From Puccinia triticina (taxonomy: Eukaryota > Basidiomycota > Pucciniomycetes > Pucciniales > Pucciniaceae), in assembly GCF_026914185.1 (NCBI RefSeq), contig NC_070559.1, forward strand, positions 7,113,501 through 7,177,500: DNA of 64,000 nt, given 5' to 3'. Below are positions 21,861-34,900 of the stretch, piece by piece. A model generated the notes under the pieces. The model saw only the letters and a list, made by a program, of their open reading frames with translations. It was not told the origin of the DNA and did no database searches. The translations under genes and the position numbers were made by a program. Each line of letters starts with the position of its first letter. Positions within the stretch are counted from its first letter, which is position 1.

Positions 21861-24800
21861 CTACTGTCTTGAACTGAAAGTCCTCTTGCTTCTTTGGGTT
21901 GACTGTGGTTGATCGGCTTCATCCACAGGGGCAGCGTTTGCGTCAAGTGATTTTGGCTTTCCGGCTGGGTTGGTGTCCACTTTCTGGGATGTTTCTTGCA
22001 CCGGATGCAAAGAGGGGTTGAGCTTTAGCTTCAACTTGATAGATTTATTGGCAAGGGGTTTTGTTGGATGTGAGACCACATTTTCGGAAGCGTCTTCATC
22101 ATTGGACTCAGAATTGGCCTCGCTAGAGTTGTCCGAGTTGTAATCTAGGTTGCTTGCTTCCAAATCCTCATAGTTGTCCACATACTCGCCACCATCTAGA
22201 GGCTCCGAAGATTTGATAACCGGGACGGATTCAACTTGAGGGTTGATCAACTTGCCCAAGTGCACAAACGGAGTATTGCCTTTGGCGTTTGGGTGGTCAT
22301 TGCTTATCTTCGCAATTGATTCCTGTACATATTTCTCCTCGGCAGCGGTCCAGCGACGGGAGTAAAAGATCCAGCTGGTGAACAGATGACATCCTCCAAT
22401 GGATGAGGCATCAGTATTCACCAGTCTGGCGATACCTTCATTTTGTTGATCGTCATGCAGCCATACACCAGTGGTGCTGCCACGGCCGCTCCGGACCACT
22501 TTGCACCAGTAGTGGTACCCGTTCCAAAATCTGCGAGAGAATAGGGTGTATGTTTCACCCGCAATCTTCAGTTGGTACGGCCAGTTCAAAGATCGCATGT
22601 ATTCTTGCTGCTCAATAGTATTGGTGATCGGAGTCACTTCGACAAAGAAATAAAGGTGTTGAGGAGGCAGTTCGTCTTTGAATGCAAGTCGTGACTTCTC
22701 CTGAACATACACCACTGGATGATTTGGATCGTTTTGCGTGTTAGAAACTACTGTGACTTCGGGTTCGAGATCAACATTCTTGACCTTCTTGGAAGGTCTA
22801 CCTCTGGCTTTCGGAATCTTCTCAGTTGTACCCAAGATTGAATCACATCGACACACAAGCCCGGGTGATTTGGAAAGCCCAGTAGTAGTCCAAACATCGA
22901 TCAGGCCCAAAACATCAGCTTCAGCAACATTGTTGGCTTGAAACATGCTCCTTTCAATCTTGATAGTGGTCAGTGATCGGGTTTGCTGTTCCAAGCAAGG
23001 CTTTGCCGATTTGCACATGAACTCCCGGTGCTCAACGAGTTCAAACAGTCCATTCAAAGCTTTGGTTTGATTTCTCTTGGGGTCTAATAGCAGCTCCAAG
23101 AAGAAGTCGCACGAAGCAAAGGCACCAGGCTGAAAGTTTGCTTGATGCTTTTTGTTGCAGATCTTGAACAGTTTTGACTGTCCGTTTGTCAATACAGTTC
23201 TGATGCGGCCGATCTTTGTGAGATTGAAGGTCGTTCGGGAACCAAAGTGGAGGACAAGATTATAAAAAAGCGAAGACCCTTTCCCAGTGCTGTTGCGAAG
23301 CCAGAGATTGTTGTACAGCGCAAACAAGGATTCCATGGCGGCGGCCATCCAACATTGGTTCCTCAAGTGATCCTTGGAGGAGGTGGTGTATGATTGGTAT
23401 GTTGACCACTCACTTCGGTCGACATTCTGAGAATTTTTTGGACGACCTAGATTCTTCTTCTTGGTAGAAGGATCTGGTCCGTCCAGAAGAGCAGCAGTGG
23501 TATCCGGCGGGCGACCGTCATTGATAAATTTTTGCTTTGTGGGTTTGGCCCAGCCCATCGAATGCGTAATGTTGACTTGCATTTTTGTCTGGGATCCATA
23601 TTCAACAGAGATTCCACACATGACAGCATTAAACTCTTCCTCCAAGACATTGATGTAACTAAAGAGCTCCACCATGCCTACCATTAGGCATTTCTTCCCC
23701 AAACTAGAGACATCATGAGAATCAGATTCAAATTTGAGAAACAAAAAAAGGCTGATTGGATCCTCACCTTATCATGTAATAGACCCGATGCATGCTTTCA
23801 ATGGCATTGGTTGTGTTGGGCAGTCCATCATTGCCGTCTGGGTGGTCATCCAACATGGGTCAACGCGAGGGAAATAGCATTGATTGGACATCGGACATCG
23901 TCCACCAGTTGAGCCAGCGCTTAGTCTTAGGGAAAAGGTGTCGTATCTCGTCAATCTTCTCCTCGTGTGTAGGACCGTCTTCTTCAATTGGATCTAGTAA
24001 GGCCATGCACTTTTTTTGGAAGTCGGCCTGAAACAAGCTAGTAAGATCTCTTGAAGCCGAGGGGAAGAAGATGAAAGGCCGAAAGGAATCATGAAACTCA
24101 CATCTTGATCTGCGGAGAGGATTGAACGATTGCGCCTCACTCGTGTCACTTGCGCGCAGAAGTGCTGGTGACACCCTTTGATCATCTTAGCGGCTCAAGT
24201 AGGATCGGTACATGCAAAGACGTCCATGTATGCCGCTTTGAAGCCTTCAGTTTGTGCCAGCAAGAAATCAACCACTTGGCGAACCATCAGATCACGCTCC
24301 GTGGGGGTCAAGTCAAGCCGAACAAACTGTCTCAACAGCGCCGAGAAATGCAGCTTGTAGTAATTGGTGCTGAGGCCCCTAATCCAAGAAAGCTGGACCG
24401 GAATCCACCAGGCGGTTTGCTTGCAAAACATTGATGTTGTAAGTAAGTAACCATTCTCAAAAAATCAATAGGTCACGTCCGATATGAGGCCTCCTTGGTA
24501 GACGTTGTTGTTTTCATCTCGAGCCAACATCCGTTCGGCCATCCACTTTGTTTGGAATGTAAAGTGTTCACAGTTGGTCTGAAATCCCAACGAGATAACC
24601 AGCAGCCCGCGCCTAGCCGGAAATAATAAATCAATAAGGAGTGAATTAGAAATGAATGAGGAGATAGGACCAGACTTACTTGTTCCATTGGAACATGTCC
24701 ATCAGAAACTTATCCCCAATGCCCGCGCCTAACTTGTCAGGCACAATGTTGAGCTCTCGTAGCATAAGGCTGCGGTAATATCTCAAGCGATCGGCGTTGA

Positions 24801-25670
24801 CCAGTGAGCTGTGAATCTCAGTCACACTTGTGAGAGGATCATCGAGGCTGTCTGTCTGACCCATCTGGAAAAAGACCCGGCAGAAATAAACAAGCTGAAC
24901 ATGTATGTGGAAAGAAAATCGAGCCTGACCAACCTTCAATTTCAATGCTCCTTTGGTTGGGTTCTTGACTATCTCAGCTTTGAGATCTGCACGTGAGAGG
25001 GGGTCGGGTTTTTTGGCTTTGGGCCATGGATGCTGGTGTAAACCTTGATGGCGGAGTAACCCCCACCCAGATGGGACGTGGAAATTGAATTGTGTGGCTG
25101 TTCCTTTGCAAGAAACCCAGATAACATTCCCTGGGCATCGGCCGGCGGCTCCTGGACACTTTGGCTTACTGAAAGTATCAAACAGCAAGGCATTGTTGTA
25201 CATGTAAGGACATGGAACCAAGATCTGGCAAAACTCGTAAAAACTCACCTGTCTAGGTAATCCTGGATGCCGCCTCTGGCAGTTGGGGGCGAGCCGACCC
25301 ACTGACAAGTATCCACGTCGCAAACCAGGGCCCCAAGGCAGTAGACCCTCTGGATTTTCCAGACTCCCTTTGCTCGCTTCTCCACTCCAGTGGTTTTCGT
25401 AAATCCAACAAATCCAAAATTCACAACTACCTGATCAGCATCTTTGACAAAAATGGTTGCACCGTTGGGGTAGATTGGATAGTTTTCACGGTCCAGAGTA
25501 CATCCGTGATCAATAAATGTCTGGAAACTTGCAAGATCAAGTGGCAACTCCCACTTGGTAACTACACTTGAGGAGTTAGAGAGGGGAAGGTCTTCTGGGT
25601 TATTTGGCAGGACTATGCTTGATGGGTTGGACCCCGGAGGGTCATGATCTAACAAGGGAGAGGAGGACAT
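21861..25670 (-). pseudogene. MULE transposase with GCM-like zinc finger and C-terminal USP-like domain, three stops
   Basis: Exons (minus): 25670-25249, 25168-24934, 24864-24680, 24612-24102, 24027-23768, 23703-21861. Introns are 64-80 bp and phases agree throughout: 3456 nt, 1151 codons. Residues about 100-205 carry paired Cys and HQGLHQHPWP, a WRKY/GCM1-like DNA-binding finger common in MULEs. The transposase core shows D326 (LISDVTY), D396 (QVVDF) and E528 (NTTNAIESMHR), the likely DDE. Residues about 650-990 look like a C19 ubiquitin protease: Cys655 in NQCWMAAAMESLF, His935 in GYHYWC, then HDD (about 954-956), with possible zinc ligands CKSAKPC and CRC between. The tail is acidic then basic. 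In-frame TGAs at 24465-24467, 24195-24197 and 23860-23862 (codons 330, 420, 507) make it inactive; the first replaces a residue I expect to be Arg. Confidence 0.85.
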
Positions 25671-26014
25671 CAGAATGTGGGCCGAGCAGGATCCCGGATG
25701 GGGGGGAAGCGCATTGGGAGAGGGGAGGAGTTCTTATGGTATGGATCAAACAGGCTGATGCCGACCGAGATTCCTCCTGATCTTCTTGATACACATGGTC
25801 TGTTTGATACATATGTATGTATGATGTAAATTGATGAAAGTGTGCTTGTATTTCTAATGGAGAGCGGCAGAAGCTGTATTTTTACCAGTCTTGTAATCTG
25901 TTGTCTGGCTGTATGATAGTAAAATTCCATGTGGTCCCTCCAATTGGGAATTTTATACAGTGCACCCGGCCACACCGTAAACGTGGTGGTTTAATACTGT
26001 AGTTGGACCAATGA

Positions 26015-26185
26015 GCGTACTATAATACAAGGGCCTTTTCACAGGGCCTGCCTTTGCAAGGTGACAAAGTGGGTCAACACTTTGTAAAACTACACATGAC
26101 CCCAGTGTTTGGGTAAATTTACACAGCACACCTTTTACAGGGCCTTGTACATTGTAAAAGGCACTTTGTAAAAATCTATGTCCCC
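26015..26185. repeat. MULE right terminal inverted repeat
   Basis: Complement of the left repeat; it ends TCTATGTCCCC before the duplication CTTCTATAA. The inner boundary is approximate. Confidence 0.8.
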
Positions 26186-26194
26186 CTTCTATAA

Positions 26195-26714
26195 TCTCTC
26201 TCCTTCCCCCTGTGTTAGCTTCAAGCCACAGGAATTTTTTTTTTTGCCTGATAACATTCATAAATTTCTACATACACCATTCAATTCTTCCTGAAAAAAA
26301 GACATTGCAAGTTTTAGGATTAATCCAGGGTGGCTGAGGGGTCTCAATTTTTTTTTCTTTTTTTTTACTTCAACAATTGATGTTATCAGAAGTCTCCAAA
26401 TCTATTTTTTTTTGAAAAAGGAAAAACATTGACCCCTGACCTCTCTCATGATACCATCCTGTGTGCATTGTTAATTTTGTTGGTTGAACTTCCTGAAGAT
26501 ATTGCATAACATACTTGAAATACTACATGCAAAGAAGGCCTTTTTGAAATTAGTTTACCATGGTTTAGCATATTTTTGTCAGGTTCTTTTTTTTTTTTAT
26601 CTACTTTTGTTATCAACCACAGATTAATGAGGAATATTTCCACATAAAATTTCATTGGTCAATTGTTCTGCATATAAAACCCAGAAATATTGTATTTGGG
26701 GTCACATCCATTAT
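26195..26714. other. Unassigned AT-rich interval
   Basis: Poly-T and poly-A runs; no gene or element recognised. Confidence 0.4.
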
Positions 26715-27255
26715 GCAGCAGCTACAGTCTGATCACTTTCCAAATATCACTATTTTGGTAGTTTCTTGGCGTTTCTGCCACTATATCTCATCCCAGCATG
26801 GGAATTCTTCTGCAATATTCTTACCAAAATGTTTAAAAGCCCCCAAAGTTTAATTTGTCCCTTTACTGACCACAAAACTCCCAAATGTAGCAGCTACAGT
26901 CTGATCAGTTTCCAAATATCACTACTTTGGTAGTTTCTTGATGTTTCTGCCACTATATCTCATCCCAGCGTGGGTATTCTTCTGCCATATGACTACAAAA
27001 ATATTAAAAAGCTCCCAAAGTTTCATTATGTACCTTTACTGACCTCAAAATCCCCAAATGTAGCAGCTACAGTCTGATCAGTTTCCAAATATCACTACTT
27101 TGGTAGTTTCTTGGTGTTTCTGCCACTATATCTCATCCCAGCATCGGAATTCTTCCACGATATTGTTAGCAAACTGTTTACAAGCCCCCCAAGTTTCATT
27201 ATGCACTTTTACTGACCACAAAACCCCCAAATGTAGCAGCTACAGTCTGATCAGT
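26715..27255. repeat. 172-173-bp tandem satellite, three copies plus a start
   Basis: AGCAGCTACAGTCTGATCA begins units at 26717, 26889, 27062 and 27235. Each contains CACTATATCTCATCCCAGC and ends near CCCCCAAATGT. Copies differ at several positions. No coding frame. Confidence 0.9.
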
Positions 27256-27259
27256 TTAA

Positions 27260-27915
27260 TGAATTGGCAGCATTCAATCATAAAATTGCAAAGTTTTCTG
27301 ATCTGTCCACTATTATTTCTTTGGGCAATGGATTAAACAGTGTTTTTTACCCAGATTCCCACAGTAGATTGCAAATAATCGGAAGTCAGTTTCACAGGTT
27401 GATTAAGTCAGTTGTGTTGCTCCTGAGAGGAGGCCTCCATCAACTTTGCATGCCTTTCAGCATGGTGGCAAATGGAGTGCCAGTGGCCCGCAATGGTTGA
27501 GTGTTCAGACAAGTGAGATTGACACCTTGCTGCCAGTAGAGCTTCAAGGTGTTGGCATGTGTGAGATTTTTTCAACTTTTTAATAGCTCTTCCCCCAGCA
27601 CCTCCAAAAGTCTGAGCCTTTGGCATCTCCTCTACAATGCTGTCTCCCCAGAATTTTTGTATTGCCATTGATGTATTTTGCATAAATTTTTGAAAAGTGA
27701 CCTCTCAAGAAAGGGATCTGCACAAGGATTCACAAGGCTGTATTGCTTGTAGATCCTGTGGATGATACAGTTTGCAATGGCCAGAAAATCTGTGTCACCA
27801 ACTGCGGATCCACAGATGGATCTTCCAAACTTAAGACATGTTGAGGTGTTGTGTTCCTGTTTTATGCTGTGTTGTTTCTCTTTTCCTTTTTCTGCTTCCA
27901 CCCTGACCCACACGT
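27260..27915 (-). pseudogene. Unrecognised decayed coding region
   Basis: The minus-strand frame 27913-27632 has a non-repetitive, protein-like composition (for example CGSAVGDTDFLAIAN and HRIYKQYSLVNPC) and stops at 27632; a second frame (27683-27408) overlaps it. This suggests a frameshifted remnant, perhaps of a DNA transposon, but I recognise no domain. Confidence 0.3.
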
Positions 27916-28268
27916 ATCACACCATGTGACATCTTGTATTGTAGTCACCTGGGGCAGAAGAGACGTGGAAGTCCTTTTCCTCATCCTTCCACAAACTCAC
28001 TCACCTTGTGTTCTGCTGCCTCAGGTTCACTGCAACAAGACATGGTTTGGAATTTTGTTTTGCTGCCTCGGCCTAGATTTCCGGACACTTGAGATTGCAG
28101 TCTTTGGATTGAGAGGCTGGAACAGGTGTCCAGATTTGTGCATTCATCAAGGCTACAAGACTGTATTCATTTTTTGTTGTCGTTCTTTTTATTACACTTT
28201 ATAGGGCTGCTTTTGTATTTTTTGCACTGAATATCAGTACTTCTGCTCCCGCCAAAATTGAGGGATAG

Positions 28269-28314
28269 CAAGCAAGCCTCTCCCACAGAGAGTGCGTTTG
28301 AGTGGCTTTGTTAA
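28269..28314. repeat. Short GC-rich stem-loop repeat, copy 2
   Basis: GCAAGCCTCTCCCACAGAGAG...GGCTTTGTTAA matches the copy at 1171-1238 with an altered middle. The GC-rich stretch to 28530 shows no gene. Confidence 0.5.
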
Positions 28315-28922
28315 ACTAGTTTCCTCGCCGCTTGGGCAAGAAACACGTCCCTCAAACCCGGTATGGACAGGAGGGACTTGTGGCAAGTTCAGACCAGGCC
28401 CCCCACTGATCTGGGGACACAGGAACACATATTTACCATCGCCATGAGGGCCCCTGTGCCCGTGAGGAACAAACGGCCCAGCCTACACCTTCACCCATCC
28501 ATAGGCCGACCAATAGAGGGCATCGAAGAAAGATCGGTTATGTGAGATTAGTGTTTGAGATGGATATAATATTATCGAGCACAGGGGAGGAGAGGGGAAA
28601 GCAGCGGGGCGTGCGCAAGAAGCGGAAAGAAAGGTATATATATGTGCAACCAGAAATAAAAACAGCGCAGAGAGAGCTGAGATGAGGGGAAGATGTCCGT
28701 GTAGAGGCCGGCGGCGCCGATATATCTAGAAGCGCACGAAATGGATAGAGAGGAAAAAAAACAGAGAGAAAGAGATGCGCACGGGGTCCCTTGCAGGGGG
28801 ACAAAAGCCGAGGATGGGCAGGTATACAATTAAACAAGGATTCATATGAATATGTAGATATAAGAGAGTGCAAAAGTCGGAAGATCGGAGCCGGGAGGAC
28901 GCATGGAATCGGTCTTGTTCGT

Positions 28923-31900
28923 TCATCCGAGGTCCGAGCCCACCGAGCCCTGCCGAGTGCTACGGACGCTGGACGCGAGATGATGGCTCTGCTGGTTCGG
29001 GAAGCGACTGCTACTGCGGGGCGGGGGCGTCTGGAGCTGCTCGACGGAAGCTGGGTGACGAAGCGCCCGATCAGCCAAGACATACAGGCGAGCAATGCTG
29101 AGAGAAGAGAGGGGAAGACTGACCAGGATTGAACGCTTTGAGGTCCTGGAAGAACTTGGATTCGCGGTGGAACCGACTGGAGACCGTGCCGGCGGGGGAA
29201 GACTGTAACGAGCTCGGGAGCCCCCCGGCACGGCTGGCCACCGAGCCTCGGCCCTGGACCCGGCGGAGATGCGGGGGCGTCTGTTGGGCTTGGGCTTGCG
29301 CTTGCGCTTGGGGGCCCGGCGAGCTGGCGCCGCCGTACCGTGAACGCAGAGCTTCGAGATTCGATGCTCGCAGACTGGGACTGTCCAGCGGTCGAAGGGC
29401 CCGGTTGGAGACGTAACTCGTCCGATCCGTCTCGCGCTGCTTGGCTGATGCTCCTCGAGATGCGGGGCGATTGTGGGGCACATGGCCGTGGTCATGGCTG
29501 GATGAATGGTCCAGCCGTCGAGATAATCTAAGCACAAAAAAAAAGATCGCGGTTCTGGTTAGTGCCTGACGCTGTGCATCAGCGGGCTCATCTCAGGATA
29601 GCTCACGATCCAACGTCGTGTTTCCCATCACAACAAGCTCGGACGTTCTCGACTCCCTCGAATCCATCGTCGAAGGTATCATCGCAGCGACTATCATAGC
29701 TCATGCTGACGTCCGTGTCGTCAGCCATCTCGCCGTCGCCGCGATGGACGCCATTGAAGCTGACGGAGCGGCGATCGGGGTCCTGTTGAAGACCAAAGGC
29801 CGACTGGCTGAAGCTGTTCTCGAACACGATTGGATCGGCAGGCGAGCTCTGGAGGAAGCGCGGCGAGTCGTTCAGCTGCTTCGCAGATCCACGCGATGTG
29901 GCAGCTCCCCGTTTCATGGGCACAGGGAGACCGGAGGGACCTTTACTTGCTTTGGGAGTCAGTCGCTCCGAAGATTCGGTCGAGGCGATTGCTGGACTGT
30001 CGTTGAGAGATTTCGAGCTAGACATGTCGTATATAGCTTGATGCACAGCCGGCGGCGTGCTGAATACCGACGGATCATGGGTCCTGAACCTAGAAAGCAT
30101 CGTGTTTCGACTAGAAAAGGTGGACTGGGCCGGGCCTCGCGTAGAGGGGTTCGGGCTGATGTTTTGTTGTGTCATTACTGGGCTTGTATTCGCAGAGGGA
30201 TCAGGTCGCGTCAGAAGATAGTTGATGGCCTGGGTTTTTTAAAAAAAATCAAGAATAAGAACATGTCCAACGTGACAAGAGAATGTGCTGAAGAGAAAGA
30301 CTTACGCTGAACCAGAGCTCGTGTCTCTCTTTCGAAGGGGCGGTAATCTTCATTTCCCGGTTGGGTGTCTGGATAACAAGGCTATGCGACGCCAGGCCGG
30401 AGGGGGCGACATTAGTATCGTTAATCGTCCGGACGCTTTCGATGAGAACTATTGTTAAGGGGTGATCGGGGTTAGTCTAATCAGAAGGTCCAGATCGATG
30501 GAAGAAAAGGAAGAATGAGACTTACCACTCTTGGCAGTGGACTGGTTAGCGCCATGGGCGCCAGGGTCCGAAGTGCTCCAGTACAAGGTCTTGGTATACG
30601 GGTGGACCCAGAAGAACCGCCTGTGGCGTTTCTCGCTGAACCCGCGCGTGAGAGTTTTGGACGTATACTTGAACAGGAATTCGCCGATCATGGTCTGGGT
30701 GATGGCGTGGATGGCATTGGGATCGGTGGTTGTCGGGGCGGAGAGACCGGCGGCAGATCGTGGGATATGGTCGTCCCCGGGATCACTGGTGTGGTCCGTC
30801 CGATCCGAGTTGAACGACTGGCGTCTAGACCTGTGGCTGAGCTGCTCAGTCGACCCGCCCGTCGCGGCAAGGTTGCCGAGTTGCATCTTGCGGCGGATGT
30901 GTTCGTTACTAGAATGGACGACTGGGGCCATGAGGGCCATGCCGAATTGGCTGACCTCGGACGAATCAGCAGAGTTGTCGGCTGCATTGAATTGCTTGTT
31001 CGCCCGACTGAGAGTGGATGCCTTCTTCTTGCTGGCATATGTGGCCGGGCTAGCCTTGCCAGCACGGGGTTTGGTGGATGGTGGGGGCATGCTCGAGTAC
31101 GAGGAACGTCGGATAGAAGGCGCGGTGGGTACCGTCAACTGAATGGTCCGCGGAATTTGCGCCTTTTCAACCAGTTCCTTGGGTGGGGGTGAGGACGGTC
31201 TCTGTGGAGGAAAGCCGGATGAAGATGAAGGTACGGGGTTGACCTGGCGCGGTTGGCCGGGTGGCGACTGGGGCTCAGTTGGCTTGTGAGAGGTTGAAGA
31301 GGGGATGGGCTCAGTCTGGTTGATCGGATGATTATCCAGATGGAGAGAGTTGGTGGGGAGACTCCGTCTCGGAGAGCAGGCCGGAGTGAGTTGCTCGCTG
31401 GTACTGGTGGTTTCTTCGGTCCGAACAGAATTGAGCGAGCAACGGTTTCTTGAAAACTCGTCCGAGCCGGTGGGCGAAGTCACGCTATCCTGATGGGCAT
31501 GGTGGGTACGACGAGCACCGACGCTAGAAGACAGACTTCGAGAAGTGTTCTTGGTGGATGCCACCTTCCCGCCTCTAGAGCATTCGAGAGCCCGAGAGGT
31601 TGAGCCGCCGCCAAACGTGGCCATCGAGTCTCGCGCACCCAGATTGTAGATCGAGTCGCGGACAAGGTCGTCGGAGCTTTCGGTCTGTACGCCGATCTCG
31701 AGGGTGACGCTTTTGAGGGAGTTGTCGATTGGCGGCGAAGCTAGCAGCTGCGAGATGGTTGCGTCTCGGTCAAAGGATGCACGCAAGGGAGAGGATTGCC
31801 CATCCCGAGCTCCTTGTTTGGGGAATTTGGCAGCCAAGAACGGGCTCGAAACACTCTCCATATCATCTGCCCCGCGAATAAGCACATGTGCCGCAGACAG

Positions 31901-34900
31901 ATCCACCGAGCCACTGACGCCATGTCCCTGCAAGAAACGCGCGGTGCCGATCAGGCTCTCTGAAGCGTCTTCGAAATCTTCGTGGTCAGTATCCAGGGCT
32001 CCCTCGTCGGCAGAAAACATCTGCTCTTCACTTTCGTTATCCCCGTTTCCGAAGAGTTGCGACATGGTGGAGTAACGGTGGCGTTGTTTGACAGTAAAGG
32101 ATTTGGACTGGGACTTGGAGCGCTGTAGCCCTGCACCATCTTTGATCGACTCTTCGTTGCCCGTGCCAGCGCGGCTGAGATCTTTGGCAAACTTGGCCTC
32201 AAGAGAAGCAATCGTGCTGGAAGTCAGTTCGGTCTGAGTCATCACTGGTCGTCCTGGCGTAGGCTCGACAGACACTTCACCATCTGTTGGCTCCGCGCCA
32301 ATAACTGATGTTTCTGCCGCCAGTTCCTCTTGCTCCGACTCTCGCTTCCCTGTCTGAACATCCGCAATTGTTTCCACTGCAACTGGCTTTCCGATCTCCG
32401 CGAGCTTCTCTACTTGGACAAATTTCTCCACTTCGACTATCTTTTCAACCTCGACTAATTTCTCTACTTCCACAATCTTCTCCACTTCAACGATCTTCTC
32501 CACTTCCACAATTTTCTCGACCTCGACTAATTTCTCCACTTCCACGATCTTCTCAACCTCCACTAATTTTTCAACCTCGACGATCTTCTCGACCTCGACG
32601 ATTTTCTCGACCTCGACGATTTTCTCGACCTCGACGATTTTCTCGACCTCGACGATTTTGTCTTCGGGAGGAGTAAGTGCCTCGCGGGGCGAGATGGGAG
32701 GGGGGGAGGGCGATGGGTGGGGTGGGACGGGGGCAGCAGCGGGGACGTGGACGATCTTCTCCACCTCGACGATTCGCTCCACGGGCACCTCGACTATCCG
32801 CTCCACAATCTTCTCCACCTCTACCACCCGGTCCACCGGCACCTCCACAATCTTCTCCACCTCCACAATCTTCTCCACCTCCACAATCTTCTCAACCTCG
32901 ACGATCTTCTCCACCTCGACGATCTTCTCCACCTCGACGATCTTCTCGACCTCGACGATCTTCTCGACCTCGACGATTTTCTCGACGATTTTCTCGACGG
33001 GCAGCGAGCCGGGCGCCGCCTTACCGCCGAGAGCAGGCGCCCCTTCGGGGATCTGATGAGCGCGCAGGGCGACGGGGTTAGCGACGGGCGAGACGGGGGA
33101 CCCGATCTCGGTCATCGTGCCCACCTCGACCCCGGGAAGAGCCAAGCCGGAGGAGGAGGAGGGGCCGGGGACCGGCTTCAGCTCGCCGCGGCCGTCCTCC
33201 TCAGAGTCGGCCCGTCGACGCGCAGCAAGTTCGGCCCGGATGTCGTCGGGCAACAGGGCGCCATCGCGGCAGAGAAAGCCGAGTGACCTCGTCGTGTCGT
33301 CTTCTTCTGAGCCGCCGGAGAGCAGGGAGCGTCGGTTGACTGCGCCCAGCGCCTCCTTCAAAGGCCGCAGGTCGCGAGTCGAGTCTTCTTCGTCTTCTTC
33401 CTCTTCCTCCTCATCGTCCTCGTCTTCGTTCTGGCCGTTATCGACGTCGTGCGTCGGCGGCGGCGGGATCTTGGATGCTCTCGGGTGTGAGCCGAGGTCG
33501 ACGAACAGCGGATCCATGGCCATCATGGCGTCTCCAAACAGCGCCCTAGCGTCCGCCTCCGCCAGCTCTTCGCGCTCCGAAGTCATCGCAGTAGCAGTAG
33601 CAGCAGCAGTAGGAGCAGCAGCAGTGCCATCCGAGAGGGAATGGGAATGGATGGCGTCGAGCACCTCCTGTTCTTCGGCCCGCAACGACAGTGCAAGGGG
33701 GCCGGCCCGGTCGGGAAGGGGGTGGTCTTCGGAGGAGGACGAGACGAGCTCGTCTGCCCGCTGGGAGAGCTTGCTGGGCGTGCCCCTGAACCGGCCCCGG
33801 CGGGAGGGCAGGCCTCCCCGGGTGCGGCCACGGGAGCCGCCGCGGGGCGTGCCGCGGACAGACGAGCTCAGCAGGAGCTTGCGCGGCAGCTGAGACTCCG
33901 CCCGGGTGGCTTCATCCTCCTCCTCCTCCTCCTCCTCGTCGTCGTCATCGTCGTCGTTGTCTCGGACGAGCATGTCGCTCGCCTTCGCCGGGTCGCCGAG
34001 CGAGATCGCCGAGGACTTCTTGGCCCGGATCGCGTCCTCCTTCTTCCGTTGGAGCGCGCCACGCAGGGTGCTGATGGTCCGTTGGGCATGGGCCAACGAG
34101 GTCCGGAGCTGGTCGTTCTCGGTAGAGAAGCCCAGGTTGGAGCCCAGGCCGCGTTGTCTGGCCGGAGTGCCGGTGAGATTGTCGGGGTCGCCCTCGTCGC
34201 CGCCGAAGCCGTCGATGGGTGTCCCGTTCTGGTGGAAATGGTCGCCTGCCTTCCGCTTCCCGGGCGTCATCCGGGTCGCCAGGATCTCCTCCTCGTCTCC
34301 CGCACCCTCCCCAGGATTGTCGGTCTCGTACGACAGGCCGTCGGCCTGCCTGCCGCTTCCGACGCGCTTCATGGTGGCCTTCTTCTTGATCGTCTCCAGC
34401 TCAACCTTCACGCCGTCGAGTGTGCCTTGGAGATCACTGCGTTCCCGTTGCAAGCCGGCATGATTCTTGCGCAAGGTGGCGATCGTGGACTCGTACTTGC
34501 TGCGCTCTTCGGCCAGCAGGTTGGTCGTGCGCTCAAACTCGGCGCGCTGTTGATCAGACGATTGCTGGAGGTCGGTCAGCTGCTTGATGAGCTTGAGCCG
34601 ATCTGCTTCCACTTTAGCCTTTTCATCCCTGGTAGTTGTGAGCTTTGTCTGAAGTTCCTGCTTGTTGAGCTCTAGGTTCCAGTTCTCTTCTTTGAATTTG
34701 TCTGTGAAAAAGATGTCGCTCGTTAGGCGGCGTATACTCTGATGATGTGATCAGGGAGCCAAGAGGACGTGGCTTACCAACGTTGGCTTCGTAGTCCTTG
34801 ATTCGTTGCATCAGCTGTTCATTCCGTTCCCAGAGGCCTTCGCGCTCCTCCTTCATCTCCATCAGCTCATCCTCTTTGACGACCAGAAGAGACTGTAGTC

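Larger units (their letters stand above)
21455..26185 (-). mobile_element. Complete MULE DNA transposon, 4731 bp, 9-bp duplication CTTCTATAA
   Basis: Both ends begin GGGG and share ATTTTTACAAAG; similarity between the left end (21455-21640) and the complement of the right end (26015-26185) continues for about 180 bp (GTACAAGGCCCTGTAAA, TTTGTCACCTTGCAAAG). CTTCTATAA is directly repeated at 21446-21454 and 26186-26194. Long inverted repeats and a 9-bp duplication are hallmarks of Mutator-like elements. The single internal gene runs on the minus strand from 25670 to 21861. Confidence 0.93.

Noticed and set aside
24676..25323. A separate 215-codon gene
   Set aside because: It reads through introns 1 and 2 of the MULE gene; the spliced model restores the zinc-finger continuity.
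28538..29095. 185-codon minus-strand frame at the end of NUM1
   Set aside because: It overlaps the last NUM1 exon in another frame and runs into the 3' UTR; the spliced model ending at 28923 explains the region.
32308..34675. Long plus-strand open frames, up to 344 codons
   Set aside because: They are antisense shadows of the NUM1 exon 34701-30526, caused by its GC-rich repetitive codons.
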